64,000 nt of DNA from Deltaproteobacteria bacterium (GCA_016704445.1 JADJAE010000009.1:169347-233346), one strand, 5' to 3'; shown: positions 35,279-44,172, counted from the stretch's first letter. The notes: generated from the sequence alone by a model not told the origin. A program made the numbers and translations.

Positions 35279-36666
35279 ACGCGCACTCGGGCAGCCTGAT
35301 CGGATTCTTCACTCCTCAAGAAGGTGGAGAGGCTTTTGTCAATCTGATGGGAGCCGTCTTCGTGGCGGGGCTCATCATCGCTTCGTGGGGCGGGTATCAG
35401 TTCGTCAAGGCTCTGAAGGCAGCTGTTGACGCGTTCAGGACGAACGAGGCTAGATGTGCCAGCGAGGATCCGCTCACCTTTCTGCGCAGGCAGGCGCGAC
35501 CGGAAGCGACCGCGCGTTGGATCGATCCCATCCCATCGATTCTGATCACGATCGGAATCCTTGGGACCTTCATGGGAATCGGGATGGCCGTTCAAAGCGC
35601 TATTCCTGCGCTGGAAAGCTCCAGTTCCGAGAGTCCGCCAATCGCTGCGCTGGCTAATCTGCTCAAGGCGGTACAGTTCAAGTTCGCAAACTCGGCTTGG
35701 GGCATCGTCTTCTCGCTCGCCTTTACGGGTGTTCGGGTCGGAGTCGAATCTTGGATGATGCGCAGGATCGAGACTGACGCTCATAGCCTCCAGAAATCTC
35801 GCAAGTATCCTGAGGACCGCATCGCTCTTGCCATCGGGAACTCCTTCGATAAGCTCGCAGCACGTTTGGAAGGCAGCCTGACCTGCCTCGAACGTGCGGC
35901 TGGCATACTTGGCGATGGATCTCAAAGGCTCTCGGAGGCGGTAGGCCAGCTTCAGGAGCACGTCGGATTGCTCGGCAGGAATGTGGAGGGATCTGCCAGG
36001 CAACTTGCGAGTGCGAGCAAGGATCTCGGTACGGTCGGAGACAAGATCGATCAGTCTTTGAGGAGGGTTTCGAAGGAGCTCGTTAGCGGCATTGACAAGT
36101 CGAACTGGCTTCTCGTCGATAGCGCCACCAAGCAGGCCAATTTGTTGGAGGCTGGTCTTGTGGAGCTTCGCGGAACGCTGGAGAGGAATCTCAAGAGCTT
36201 CGAGTCGACCCTGGGGTCGAGGCTCGCTTCCTTCGAGTCCATCGCAAGGACCGCTGCGGATGCCCAGACCAAGGCGGCGAGCCATTCTCAAAAGTCGATC
36301 GAGGACTCGCTGGGGTCGATGTCGGGCAAACTTGACAACGCGATCACCAAGCAGGCCAAGGCCGTCGAGGAGACAGGGCGCGCGACACGTGACGCTCTCG
36401 ACGCACTGAAGCGGGACCTCAACCAGTCGCTAGGCGACTTGAACGAATATCAGGCCAAGGCCACTTCCGCGATTCAGGGGCTTGATAAGAGCATGGCGAA
36501 ATTTGATATCCACATGACGAGCATTCTCGATCTGATCGGTCGACTCAAGGGCGAAGCCGCCGTGGAAAAGTTGCGAGGTTCGGCGTCGAAACTCTCGGAG
36601 CCGCAGACCCCCCCGACGGGCAAACCGGGCGCGAAGCCGACCAAAGCGGCGGACGACTTCTTCTGA
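35275..36666 (+). CDS. MotA/TolQ/ExbB-like protein with a long coiled-coil tail (ZorA-like)
   Basis: 463 residues from ATG 35275. Three membrane helices are seen at about 21-47, 85-107 (PIPSILITIGILGTFMGIGM, the conserved TolQ/MotA-type GxxGT helix) and 137-157 (KFANSAWGIVFSLAFTGVRV). After residue 165 a cytoplasmic tail of about 260 residues is predicted as almost continuous coiled coil, rich in Ser/Lys/Glu with repeating 'SFEST...RLASFESIAR' and 'KAVEETGRATRDALDALKRD' patterns. It ends in a short Pro/Lys-rich segment and DDFF. A short TolQ-type core plus a long tail is the hallmark of ZorA, the stator of Zorya anti-phage systems, whereas MotA, TolQ and ExbB lack the tail. The MotB/ZorB-like partner gene starts 15 bases downstream. 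Confidence 0.82.
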   Translation: MNAHSGSLIGFFTPQEGGEAFVNLMGAVFVAGLIIASWGGYQFVKALKAAVDAFRTNEARCASEDPLTFLRRQARPEATARWIDPIPSILITIGILGTFMGIGMAVQSAIPALESSSSESPPIAALANLLKAVQFKFANSAWGIVFSLAFTGVRVGVESWMMRRIETDAHSLQKSRKYPEDRIALAIGNSFDKLAARLEGSLTCLERAAGILGDGSQRLSEAVGQLQEHVGLLGRNVEGSARQLASASKDLGTVGDKIDQSLRRVSKELVSGIDKSNWLLVDSATKQANLLEAGLVELRGTLERNLKSFESTLGSRLASFESIARTAADAQTKAASHSQKSIEDSLGSMSGKLDNAITKQAKAVEETGRATRDALDALKRDLNQSLGDLNEYQAKATSAIQGLDKSMAKFDIHMTSILDLIGRLKGEAAVEKLRGSASKLSEPQTPPTGKPGAKPTKAADDFF

Positions 36667-36681
36667 GTTCGAAAGACTGTC

Positions 36682-37380
36682 GTGAGTCACCACAATCCGT
36701 GGATGTCGATTGCGGACCTCTTCTCCGGGGTTCTGGTCATCATGATCGTACTCTTCGCGGCGGTGATTGCACTTCCGCGCGTCACTCGGTCCGTACACGG
36801 GGCGACTTCAGCGACGGGCGACGGAGGTGCACCTCCGCCGACTGCCGCACAAGTCCGTGCACTCGAGCGAGAGGCCTTTCTCGACGCACTTGGACAGCGC
36901 CTGAACCCGTTTATCAGAGACAGAACCATCCGCTTCGATCGGCCGAATCGAATCGTGGCCTTTGAAGACGTGAGTTTCCAAGTCGCCAGCGCTTGCCTCA
37001 CTCCGGAGGCGTCGCGTGCAGTCGCAGCTATCGCATCGACGGTCGCCCAGCAACTCGAACAGGATCAAGCGCTGACGGTCGGTGTGGAGGGACACTCCGA
37101 CGCTTTGCAGATCCGTAGGCTCCTGCGTGGCTGCGGATGGTTTTCGGACAACACTCAACTCTCGACGCTGCGAGCGACCAGCGTTCGTAGCGTCATCGCG
37201 GCAGGGCTCTCACCCGAAGCCCGAGCGCGGCTTCCTGTGACCGGCTGGGGTCCGGATCGCCTGCGGAATACCATCGACCCCTACGCCGCCGAGAATCGCC
37301 GTGTCGAACTGCGTTTCGTCTGGCTGAATGATGCCCCGGCGCAGGGCGAAGGAGCGCAGGCACAAGACGCCGGGCTATAG
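36682..37380 (+). CDS. MotB/OmpA-like peptidoglycan-binding protein (ZorB-like)
   Basis: 232 residues from GTG 36682. The single membrane helix (about 10-31, SIADLFSGVLVIMIVLF) has Asp12 at its start, where MotB-type proteins carry the proton-binding Asp. A Gly/Pro-rich linker follows. An OmpA-like domain spans about 90-212, with VEGHSD (135-140), DNTQLSTLRATSVRSVI, VTGWGPDR and ENRRVELRF. Such proteins plug and anchor a MotA/ZorA pentamer to peptidoglycan and gate ion flow. It is the last gene of the island operon; a perfect hairpin follows 10 bases after the stop. Confidence 0.85.
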   Translation: MSHHNPWMSIADLFSGVLVIMIVLFAAVIALPRVTRSVHGATSATGDGGAPPPTAAQVRALEREAFLDALGQRLNPFIRDRTIRFDRPNRIVAFEDVSFQVASACLTPEASRAVAAIASTVAQQLEQDQALTVGVEGHSDALQIRRLLRGCGWFSDNTQLSTLRATSVRSVIAAGLSPEARARLPVTGWGPDRLRNTIDPYAAENRRVELRFVWLNDAPAQGEGAQAQDAGL

Positions 37381-37390
37381 TCAAACGAAC

Positions 37391-37411
37391 GACTTGCTCA
37401 TCGAGCAAGTC
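37391..37411 (+). terminator. Perfect hairpin after the motor-like operon
   Basis: GACTTGCTC, a 3-base ATC loop and GAGCAAGTC give a 9-bp perfect stem starting 10 bases after the ZorB-like stop. No U-run follows, so Rho-independent termination is uncertain. The rest of the 37381-37512 gap shows only GC-rich short repeats. Confidence 0.5.
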
Positions 37412-37512
37412 GCCCCATCGCAGAGCGGCCACACTGACAGCGGCCCTCTGAGCACCTGCGCTCCGACGATCGAAGTCGCCGGCATCTCGCGCCGCTGCGC
37501 GCCGCTGCCTCC

Positions 37513-39381
37513 TCAGTGAGCGTCGTCCGGCGCCTGCACGCCGCGCTCCTTCAGCCACTTTCGGAAGTCGTCCTTGTCGATGGACTTCTCCAGGCCAGCC
37601 AGCGGCTCGATGGACTCGTTGTCCACCAGGGCCTTGAGGGCGTCGTCCATCGCGATCATGCCCTCCTTCTTCCCCAGCTTGATGAGCCCGGAGATCTGGT
37701 GCGTCTTGCCGTCGCGGATCATCGACGACATCGCGTTGCTCCCGAAGAGGATCTCCACCGCCGCGCAGCGCCCGCCCTTCTTCTTTCGCAAGAGCTGCTG
37801 CGCCACGACGCCCTTCAGCACCGAGGCCAGCGTCCCTCGCACCCCCGGCTGACGGTCCGCCGGGAAGACGTTGACCACCCGGTCGATGGTCTTGGCCGCG
37901 GAGTTGGTGTGCAGCGTCCCGAAGACCAGCACCCCCGTCTCGGCGGCGTTGAGGGCCATGGAGATGGTCTCCAGGTCGCGCATCTCTCCCACGAGGATCG
38001 CATCCGGGTCCTCGCGCACGGCGGACCGCAGCGCGGCGGAGAAGCTCTTGGAGTGCGGACCGATCTCGCGCTGGGACATCAGCGACTTCAGGTTGGGATG
38101 CACGAACTCGATGGGGTCTTCGATGGTCACGAAGTGCATCGCGCGCGTCGAGTTCATCTCGTTGATGATCGCCGAGAGCGTGGTGCTCTTGCCCGATCCC
38201 GTAGGGCCGGTCACCAGCACCAGCCCCGAGCGCAGGTGCACGATCTTGCGGATCGACTCCGGCAGCCCGAGCTGCGCCACGGTCATCAGCTTCGTCGGGA
38301 TGATGCGCAGCACCGCCGAGTCGCCGCGCTCCTGCCGGAAGAGGTTCACACGGAAGCGCGAGACCCCGGGCACCTCGTAGGCGAAGTCGATGTCGCCGGT
38401 CTCGACGAACTCGTGCCAGAGGTGCGCCGGGGCGATCGGCTCGAGGAGCTGGACGAAGTCCGTCCGGTCGAGGGTGCGGTAGCGAATCGGCTCCATGCGC
38501 CCGCTCAGCCGGAAGATCGGAGGACGGCCCACGGAGAGGTGCAGGTCGCTCGCTCCGCGGTCGTTCATCAGCCGGAGAAAGCGGTCGATGCGGTTCTGCC
38601 CGGGGGTTCCCGGCGCGGTCGTCGGCAGCACCGGCTTCGCCGCCACGACCGGAGCCGGTGCAGCGACCGGAGCCGGTGCAGGCGCAGCGACCGGCGCAGG
38701 GGCAGGGGGCGCGACAGGGGCAGGGGCCGGGGCGGCGGGCGTCGGGATGGCCTGCGCGATGGGGGCGGGCGGCTGCGCGACGACCACGGCGGGCTCGCTC
38801 CGCCGCGAAGGGGCGGTGCGCGGCGCGTGCGGCAGCAGCAGCGGCTGAACCACCGGCTGATCGGGCTCCGGGGGCGCGGGGAGCGTCGGCGCAGGGGAGG
38901 GCGCGCCGCGGTGGGCGTGCTCATGCGGGCGCACCGGGGGGATGGTGGCCCCGGAGGGATGGGGGCGCGAGCGCTGGACGACGACCTCCTCGGCGACGAC
39001 CGCGGTGCGCCGCCCGACCATGGGCTGCTCGACGCGCTCCTCACGAATGCCGCCGAAGCGCTCCTCTCGCACGGGCGTAACCCGCTCCTCACGGATGCCG
39101 CCGAAGCGCTCCTCTCGCACCGGCGCAACGCGCTCCTGACGGATGGGCGGCGCGCGATCGGGCCGAGCCGGGACGACCTCCTCTCGCACCGATCCGAGTC
39201 TCTCCTGTCGGGGCGCAGACGGTCGCTCCTCTCGGGCTCCCCCGAGCCTCTCCTCTCGCACCGATCCGAGTCTCTCCTCTCGCACCGATCCGAGTCTCTC
39301 CTCTCGGACTCCTGCGGCTCGCTCCTCCCTCGCGATGGGAGGCTTGCTGGGGCGTCGGGACGGGCGCTTCTCGTCGCTCAT
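37513..39381 (-). CDS. pilT: PilT-family twitching ATPase with repeat-rich N-terminus
   Basis: 622 residues. Residues about 15-105 are degenerate repeats of VREERLGS / VREERFGGI. A Pro/Ala/Val linker follows (about 130-245). From about 255 to the end is a PilT ATPase: ASDLHLSVGRPPIFRLSG, Walker A GPTGSGKST (about 393), HFVTIEDPIEFVHPN, AVREDPDAILVGEMRD and VFGTLHTNSAAKTIDR. PilT powers type IV pilus retraction; the ATPase part is complete. The ATG overlaps the stop of the upstream HEAT-PilT gene (ATGA at 39378-39381). The extra N-terminal half is unlike standard PilT (about 350 residues) and may bind a partner. A PilU-like role is equally possible. Confidence 0.9.
   Translation of the reverse strand: MSDEKRPSRRPSKPPIAREERAAGVREERLGSVREERLGSVREERLGGAREERPSAPRQERLGSVREEVVPARPDRAPPIRQERVAPVREERFGGIREERVTPVREERFGGIREERVEQPMVGRRTAVVAEEVVVQRSRPHPSGATIPPVRPHEHAHRGAPSPAPTLPAPPEPDQPVVQPLLLPHAPRTAPSRRSEPAVVVAQPPAPIAQAIPTPAAPAPAPVAPPAPAPVAAPAPAPVAAPAPVVAAKPVLPTTAPGTPGQNRIDRFLRLMNDRGASDLHLSVGRPPIFRLSGRMEPIRYRTLDRTDFVQLLEPIAPAHLWHEFVETGDIDFAYEVPGVSRFRVNLFRQERGDSAVLRIIPTKLMTVAQLGLPESIRKIVHLRSGLVLVTGPTGSGKSTTLSAIINEMNSTRAMHFVTIEDPIEFVHPNLKSLMSQREIGPHSKSFSAALRSAVREDPDAILVGEMRDLETISMALNAAETGVLVFGTLHTNSAAKTIDRVVNVFPADRQPGVRGTLASVLKGVVAQQLLRKKKGGRCAAVEILFGSNAMSSMIRDGKTHQISGLIKLGKKEGMIAMDDALKALVDNESIEPLAGLEKSIDKDDFRKWLKERGVQAPDDAH
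39030..39336 (-). repeat. Degenerate coding repeats (VREER motif)
   Basis: About ten imperfect copies of a 24-30 base unit encode (V/A/I)REERxGx in the N-terminus of the PilT-family protein. Three adjacent copies at the 5' end are nearly identical (VREERLGS), suggesting recent slippage. Confidence 0.7.
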
Positions 39382-41825
39382 GCCTGTGCTCCGCTCGAGA
39401 GTCGCGCCTCGAAGGTCTCCTTGCGATCGGCCCGCGCGAACGCGAACTCCGGCGTGATGAGACCCGCTTCGAGGAGGTCTTCGAGGCTCTGGTCGAGGGT
39501 CATCATCCCCGCCGCGCGGCTGATCTGCATGAGGCTCGGTAGCTGGAAGGTCTTCTGCTCTCGAATCATCGTCCCGACGTTCATGATCCCCTTGAGCACC
39601 TCGTAGACGGCCACCCGACCCTTGCCGTCGGCCCGAGGAGCGAGGCTCTGCGACACCACGTACTTCAGGCTCTCCGAGAGGCCCATGCGCGCCTGCGCCT
39701 GCTCGTCGGGGGGGAAGCTCTCGATGAGCCGGTCGACGGTCGCCACGGCGCTGGTGGTGTGCATCGTCGCGATCACCAGGTGGCCCGTCTCCGCGGCGGT
39801 CATGGCCATGCGGATGGTGTCCACGTCGCGCATCTCGCCCACCATGATGACGTCCGGGTCTTCGCGCAGGGCGGCGCGCAGGGCGCGGGCGAAGCTCCCG
39901 GTGTGGCGCCCCACCTCGCGCTGGTTGACCAGCGACGACTTGGCCGGGTGCACGAACTCGATCGGGTCTTCGAGGGTGATGATGTGGTCGCTCTTGGTCT
40001 CGTTGATGAGGTTGATGATCGCCGCGAGCGTGGTGCTCTTGCCTCCGCCCGCGGGTCCCGTCACCAGGATGAGCCCCTGGTGGAAGTCGAGCAGCTCGGT
40101 GAGCTGCCCCGGCAGCCGAAGGTCCGCGAAGGTGGGCGGGATGTTGGGGATGCACCGGAAGGTCGCGCACATGCCCTTGCGCTGGCGAAACGCGTTGGCC
40201 CGGTAGCGCCCGACGCCGGGAACGGCGTGGCAGAAGTCCACCTCGCCTTCGGACTCCAGCGCCTTCAGCCGCACCGGATCGATGATGCCGGTGATGAGCG
40301 CCTCGCACTCCGCGGCGCTGAGGGGCGCCTGGTCGATGCGCTCGATCACCCCCGCCACGCGGATGTACGGCGGCTCGCCGACGGTGACGTGCACGTCCGA
40401 GGCGCCGCGCTCGCGGGCCATCGCGAGCAGCTTGTCGAGCGCGTCGTCGATGCGTTCGCTGCGCACCGCGGCGGTCTGCTCCCGCCCCACCACGCCGCCC
40501 ACCTCGCGGAACATCTCCGCCGCCCTCGTCCGCACCTCCTGGTCGGCGTCGCCCTCCATCACCCGCTGGAAGAGCTTGATCATCCGAGGGTCCTTGGAGC
40601 GCGCGCAGGCCCGCAGCACCTCCATCCGCACCTCCGGCCGCTCGTCCTTCAGCAGGTCGACCAGCGCCCGCAGCGCGCTGTCCCCGCCGATGGAGCCGAG
40701 CGCGTCGATGGCCGCCCAGCGCGCGTCCGGGTCCGCGAGGGCCTTCACCAGGTGCGGCACCACGCGCTCGTCCTTGAGCTTCCCGAGGGTCTCGCAGGCC
40801 GTGATGCGCAGCCACCAGTCGTCGTCCGCGAGCAGCTTCACCACCGGGCCGATGAGCCGCGGGTCCTCGAAGTGCTCGGCCAGCACCAGGGCCTGCATCC
40901 GCACCTCCTCGTCGGGGTGCTCGAGCAGGCTCACCGCGGGGCGCAGCACGTCGTCGCCGAAGGTCTTGAGCGTGTTGAGGATGCGCGTGCGAAGCCAGCC
41001 CACCATCGAGCGCGACTGCTGCAGGATCTCCGTCAGCACCTCCTCGGGCTTGCCCGTCGACAGCAGGATCTCCACCGCCGTCCGTCGGATCGCGTCCTCC
41101 CCCTCGGCGAGCAGCCGGTGGAGCTTCGGCTGCAGCGCCGCCGGGTCCGTTCGCCCGGCCTGCTGGATCGCCTTCAGCGCGTGCGCCCTCACCGCGGCGT
41201 TGTCCTGGGCGAAGCGCTCCAGCATCAGGTCGGTGACGTCACCCCTCGGGCGCTGCAGCCCCGAGAGGGCCTCGATGACCCGCTCCCGAAAGCGGTCGTC
41301 GGGGTCGTTGGCGAGCGCGATCAGCTCGTCGACCATGGCGTCGACCCCCTGGTCGGCCACCAGGCGCTGGAGCGCCGTGACGCGCATCACCGAGGGGGCG
41401 TCCTTCAGGGCCCGGCGGGCGAAGGCGAGGCGCTCCTTGGAGGGGAGCTCGAGCGCGGTCTCCCACCCCACGCGCTGGCGCATCGAGTTGGGGTCGCGGA
41501 GCAGCTCCTCGATGGCGGGCGTCACCAGGTTGGGCGGGAGCCGGGCGATGACCCGCTGCGCGAAGGACTTGGCCGCTGGGTGCTGGGTCTGCATCTCGCT
41601 GAAGAGCAGCGCGATGGAGCGAGGGTCGGCGCGGCTCACGAACATCGACGCCGCGGCCTGGCGCACGGTGGCGTCGCCGACCCACAAGAGGGGTACGAGC
41701 TCCGAGGGCTTGACCGAACTGTCGTCGCGCAGCGCGGAGAGGGCCGCGAGCTTCTCGTCGTCGGTGCGCCACTGCGCTTCTTTGACCTTCTGGAGCGGAG
41801 AGCGAGACGAACCGAACAGCGCCAT
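39378..41825 (-). CDS. HEAT-repeat/PilT-family ATPase fusion
   Basis: 815 residues from ATG 41825, with GGAGG 5 bases upstream. Residues 1-465 are HEAT-like helical repeats (for example VRMQALVLAEHFEDPRLIGPV and WWLRITACETLGKLKDERVV). Residues 475-800 are a PilT/PilU ATPase: ASDVHVTVGEPPYIRVAG, Walker A GPAGGGKST (about 593), HIITLEDPIEFVHPAKS, ALREDPDVIMVGEMRD and VIATMHTTSAVATVDR. HEAT repeats are protein-binding scaffolds and are not part of ordinary PilT, so the fusion may tether the retraction motor to a regulator. It is translated just before the second pilT-like gene. Confidence 0.9.
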   Translation of the reverse strand: MALFGSSRSPLQKVKEAQWRTDDEKLAALSALRDDSSVKPSELVPLLWVGDATVRQAAASMFVSRADPRSIALLFSEMQTQHPAAKSFAQRVIARLPPNLVTPAIEELLRDPNSMRQRVGWETALELPSKERLAFARRALKDAPSVMRVTALQRLVADQGVDAMVDELIALANDPDDRFRERVIEALSGLQRPRGDVTDLMLERFAQDNAAVRAHALKAIQQAGRTDPAALQPKLHRLLAEGEDAIRRTAVEILLSTGKPEEVLTEILQQSRSMVGWLRTRILNTLKTFGDDVLRPAVSLLEHPDEEVRMQALVLAEHFEDPRLIGPVVKLLADDDWWLRITACETLGKLKDERVVPHLVKALADPDARWAAIDALGSIGGDSALRALVDLLKDERPEVRMEVLRACARSKDPRMIKLFQRVMEGDADQEVRTRAAEMFREVGGVVGREQTAAVRSERIDDALDKLLAMARERGASDVHVTVGEPPYIRVAGVIERIDQAPLSAAECEALITGIIDPVRLKALESEGEVDFCHAVPGVGRYRANAFRQRKGMCATFRCIPNIPPTFADLRLPGQLTELLDFHQGLILVTGPAGGGKSTTLAAIINLINETKSDHIITLEDPIEFVHPAKSSLVNQREVGRHTGSFARALRAALREDPDVIMVGEMRDVDTIRMAMTAAETGHLVIATMHTTSAVATVDRLIESFPPDEQAQARMGLSESLKYVVSQSLAPRADGKGRVAVYEVLKGIMNVGTMIREQKTFQLPSLMQISRAAGMMTLDQSLEDLLEAGLITPEFAFARADRKETFEARLSSGAQA

Positions 41826-41979
41826 CCAAACCTCCACGACGCCGCCCTCGCGACCCGCGATGGGTGAACGGCGCGCTTTGCCCACGCAGTATCGCGCAGT
41901 CCATCGCAGGGCGGGGGGTTGAAACCGCACCGCCGGACCCGAGCCCCCCGGTTCCTGGCTGCCTCGACCGGGCGGGGGC

Positions 41980-41985
41980 TATAGC
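41980..41985 (+). promoter_or_regulatory. Possible -10 element (TATAGC) of a leaderless transcript
   Basis: TATAGC ends 8 bases before ATG 41994 of the recombinase gene. No Shine-Dalgarno sequence is present in the 150-base divergent intergenic region. Confidence 0.4.
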
Positions 41986-41993
41986 CACGGGTG

Positions 41994-43031
41994 ATGTCGC
42001 TCACCTCCCGCATCGAGTCGTTCTGCGAATGGCTCACCCACGAGCGCCGCGCCTCCGCCCTCACGGTGGAGCACTACCGCCGGGACCTCGACGCGCTGAC
42101 GGCCTACGCGAGGCTGCACCGGGGCGCCGAGGTCGACCTCGACGGCATCGACCTCACGGTGCTCCGGGGCTGGCTGGCGGAGCGATCGAAGACGAGGGTG
42201 AGCGCGACGCTGGCGCGCAACGTCTCCGCGGTGAAGAGCTTCTTCCGCTACGCCCTCGGCGCTGGCTGGAAGGGCGAGGACCCGACCGCCCGGCTGCTGG
42301 CCCCGAAGGTGCGACGACGCCTCGAGCGGCCGATGTCGGTCACCGACGCGGGTCGCATGATGGACTCGCCGAGCGCGACCCCGGAGGCGCCGATGAAGGC
42401 CGGGGCGTCGGGCGCCCGGCAGGTGATGGTGATGAAGCGCGACCGCGCGCTGCTGGAGCTGCTCTACGGCAGCGGGCTGCGGGTGAGCGAGGCCGTGGGC
42501 CTCGACCTGGGCGACCTGCAGGGCACGACGGCGAGGGTGCGGGGCAAGGGCAACAAGGAGCGCGTGGTGCCGCTGGGGCGCATCTGCGTCGAGGCGCTCG
42601 ACGCGTGGCGCGAGGTGCGGCCGGGGCTCACGGACGTGCGCACCGGCACGCAGGACCCGAACGCGGTCTTCATCGGCCGCGCCGGCAAGCGGCTGGGCGT
42701 GCGGCAGGTGCAGCTCCTGGTGAAGGAGTACGGGGCGCTGGCGACGGGCACCCACGCGGTGCACCCGCACATGCTCCGCCACGCCTGCGCGACGCACCTG
42801 CTCGACGGCGGCGCAGACCTGCGGGCCATCCAGGAGATCCTCGGGCACGCGAGCCTCTCGACCACGCAGCGGTACACGCAGGTCTCGATGAACCAGCTCA
42901 TGAAGGTCTACGACGGCGCCCACCCCCTGGCGCGGGCCGAGCTGCCTTCAGCGCCGGCAGTTGCCCAGCGTGACCCGGTGGAAGCTGATGCCCCGGCGAG
43001 ACCGGGTCGCGACGCCCACCGCGTCGGCTGA
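41994..43031 (+). CDS. xerC: Tyrosine recombinase XerC/XerD
   Basis: 345 residues. An N-terminal SAM-like DNA-binding domain (ESFCEWLTHERRASALTVEHY) is followed by the catalytic domain with the full set: Arg in GSGLRVSEA (about 160), Lys in RGKGNKERVV (about 184), HPHMLRH (about 257-263), His in LGHASLSTT and Tyr in TQRYTQV (about 293). Xer recombinases resolve chromosome dimers at dif; whether this is XerC or XerD is not settled. It is longer than the usual 300 residues because of a small insert (about 122-140) and a C-terminal tail that overlaps the convergent lipoprotein gene by 84 bases. The tail after DGAHPLARAEL looks unconserved. Confidence 0.9.
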   Translation: MSLTSRIESFCEWLTHERRASALTVEHYRRDLDALTAYARLHRGAEVDLDGIDLTVLRGWLAERSKTRVSATLARNVSAVKSFFRYALGAGWKGEDPTARLLAPKVRRRLERPMSVTDAGRMMDSPSATPEAPMKAGASGARQVMVMKRDRALLELLYGSGLRVSEAVGLDLGDLQGTTARVRGKGNKERVVPLGRICVEALDAWREVRPGLTDVRTGTQDPNAVFIGRAGKRLGVRQVQLLVKEYGALATGTHAVHPHMLRHACATHLLDGGADLRAIQEILGHASLSTTQRYTQVSMNQLMKVYDGAHPLARAELPSAPAVAQRDPVEADAPARPGRDAHRVG

Positions 43032-44168
43032 GACCGCGAGCGCGGGCTGCGTGGCGATGCCCTCGACGCCCCGCAGGGTGACCGGCTCTCGCTGGGGGTT
43101 GCCCTCCTCGTCGAGCAGCGACACGGCCACCCGGCGGTCGCCCTCGCGCTCGGACTCCCAGGCCAGGAGCAGCGTGCCGTCGCCCACGGCGGCGAGCGCC
43201 GGGGACGTGGCGACCTCCCCCTCGACGCCGAGCTCGCGCGGCTCGCTCAAGGGGTTGCCCCGCGCGCTCACCCAGCGGAAGTAGAGCCGCCGCTGGCCGT
43301 CGCGCAGCTCGCTCCAGGCGAGGCCGTAGCGCTGGCCGTTCCAGGCGATGGCGAAGCGGCGCTCGGCGCTCACGTCGCCGATGCGCGCGTCGGTCATGCG
43401 CCGCACGCTCCCTCGGAGCTGCCCGATGCCGTCGAGGCGCGCGAGCTCGACGCCGAACACCTCCTGGCCCGCGGTCACATACGCGGCGGCCCACTCCTGG
43501 CCGGTCCAGAGGAGCTCCGCCGGGCCGAGCGCGAGGGAGCTGTTGCGCATCAGCGTGAGCGGCGCGCTCGGACGGTCCCAGCGGTCGAGCACCTTGCCGT
43601 AGACGCTCCAGCGCTGGTCGGCCTCGCGCGCGGACCAGACCAGCCCGGTGGTGGTGCCCGTGGTGGCGACCGCAGGATCGATGTCGAGGCGCTCTCCGCG
43701 GGTCATGCGCCACGGGCGGCCGACCGCGCTCCCACGGCTGGTCACGCGCGCCTGGTAGATGTCCCCGACCTCGCGCAATCCGCCGGTGAAGAACACCGAC
43801 CAGGCGGTCTGGTTCCAGCAGACCGCCGGGGCGCTGGCGTAGGTGCGGCGCTCGCTCACCCGCAGCGGCGGCCGGGGGCGGCTGCCGTCGGCGTCGATGC
43901 GGGCGAAGAACACCGCGGGCTCGTTGTCGATGGTCTCCGACCAGACCACGGCCCAGTGCTCGCCGTTCCAGGCGATGCGCATCCGACCGGGGTCTGCGCC
44001 GCGGCTGACCTCGCCGGGGGCGTCGGAGCGGAGCGCGCAGCGGCGGGTTCCCCCGTCGACCACGGGAACATCCGGGGGCTCGACGTGCGGTCGCCTCCGC
44101 GGCGGCGGCGGGGACTCGCAGCCCGCGAGCAGCAGCGCCACGGCGCACCCGATGGTCGCGCGATGCAC
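42948..44168 (-). CDS. Lipoprotein with propeller-like repeats
   Basis: 406 residues starting at GTG 44168. The leader ends in LLLAGC, so it is probably a lipoprotein, followed by a Pro/Arg-rich linker. The body repeats a roughly 50-residue unit of the form MRIAWNGEHWAVVWSE ... FFARIDADGSRP, which suggests a beta-propeller of six or seven blades. It shares this style with the protein at 12518-13918. The stop is followed by the recombinase tail on the other strand. The upstream BrkB gene ends 4 bases before this start, so they are probably co-transcribed. Function unknown. Confidence 0.75.
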   Translation of the reverse strand: MHRATIGCAVALLLAGCESPPPPRRRPHVEPPDVPVVDGGTRRCALRSDAPGEVSRGADPGRMRIAWNGEHWAVVWSETIDNEPAVFFARIDADGSRPRPPLRVSERRTYASAPAVCWNQTAWSVFFTGGLREVGDIYQARVTSRGSAVGRPWRMTRGERLDIDPAVATTGTTTGLVWSAREADQRWSVYGKVLDRWDRPSAPLTLMRNSSLALGPAELLWTGQEWAAAYVTAGQEVFGVELARLDGIGQLRGSVRRMTDARIGDVSAERRFAIAWNGQRYGLAWSELRDGQRRLYFRWVSARGNPLSEPRELGVEGEVATSPALAAVGDGTLLLAWESEREGDRRVAVSLLDEEGNPQREPVTLRGVEGIATQPALAVSADAVGVATRSRRGISFHRVTLGNCRR

Positions 44169-44172
44169 GGTG

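Noticed and set aside
33548..37380. Motor-like operon as a flagellar MotAB or Tol-Pal/ExbBD locus
   Set aside because: No flagellar, tolR/tolA/tolB/pal or TonB genes are adjacent, the MotA-like protein has a long coiled-coil tail, and the composition is foreign.
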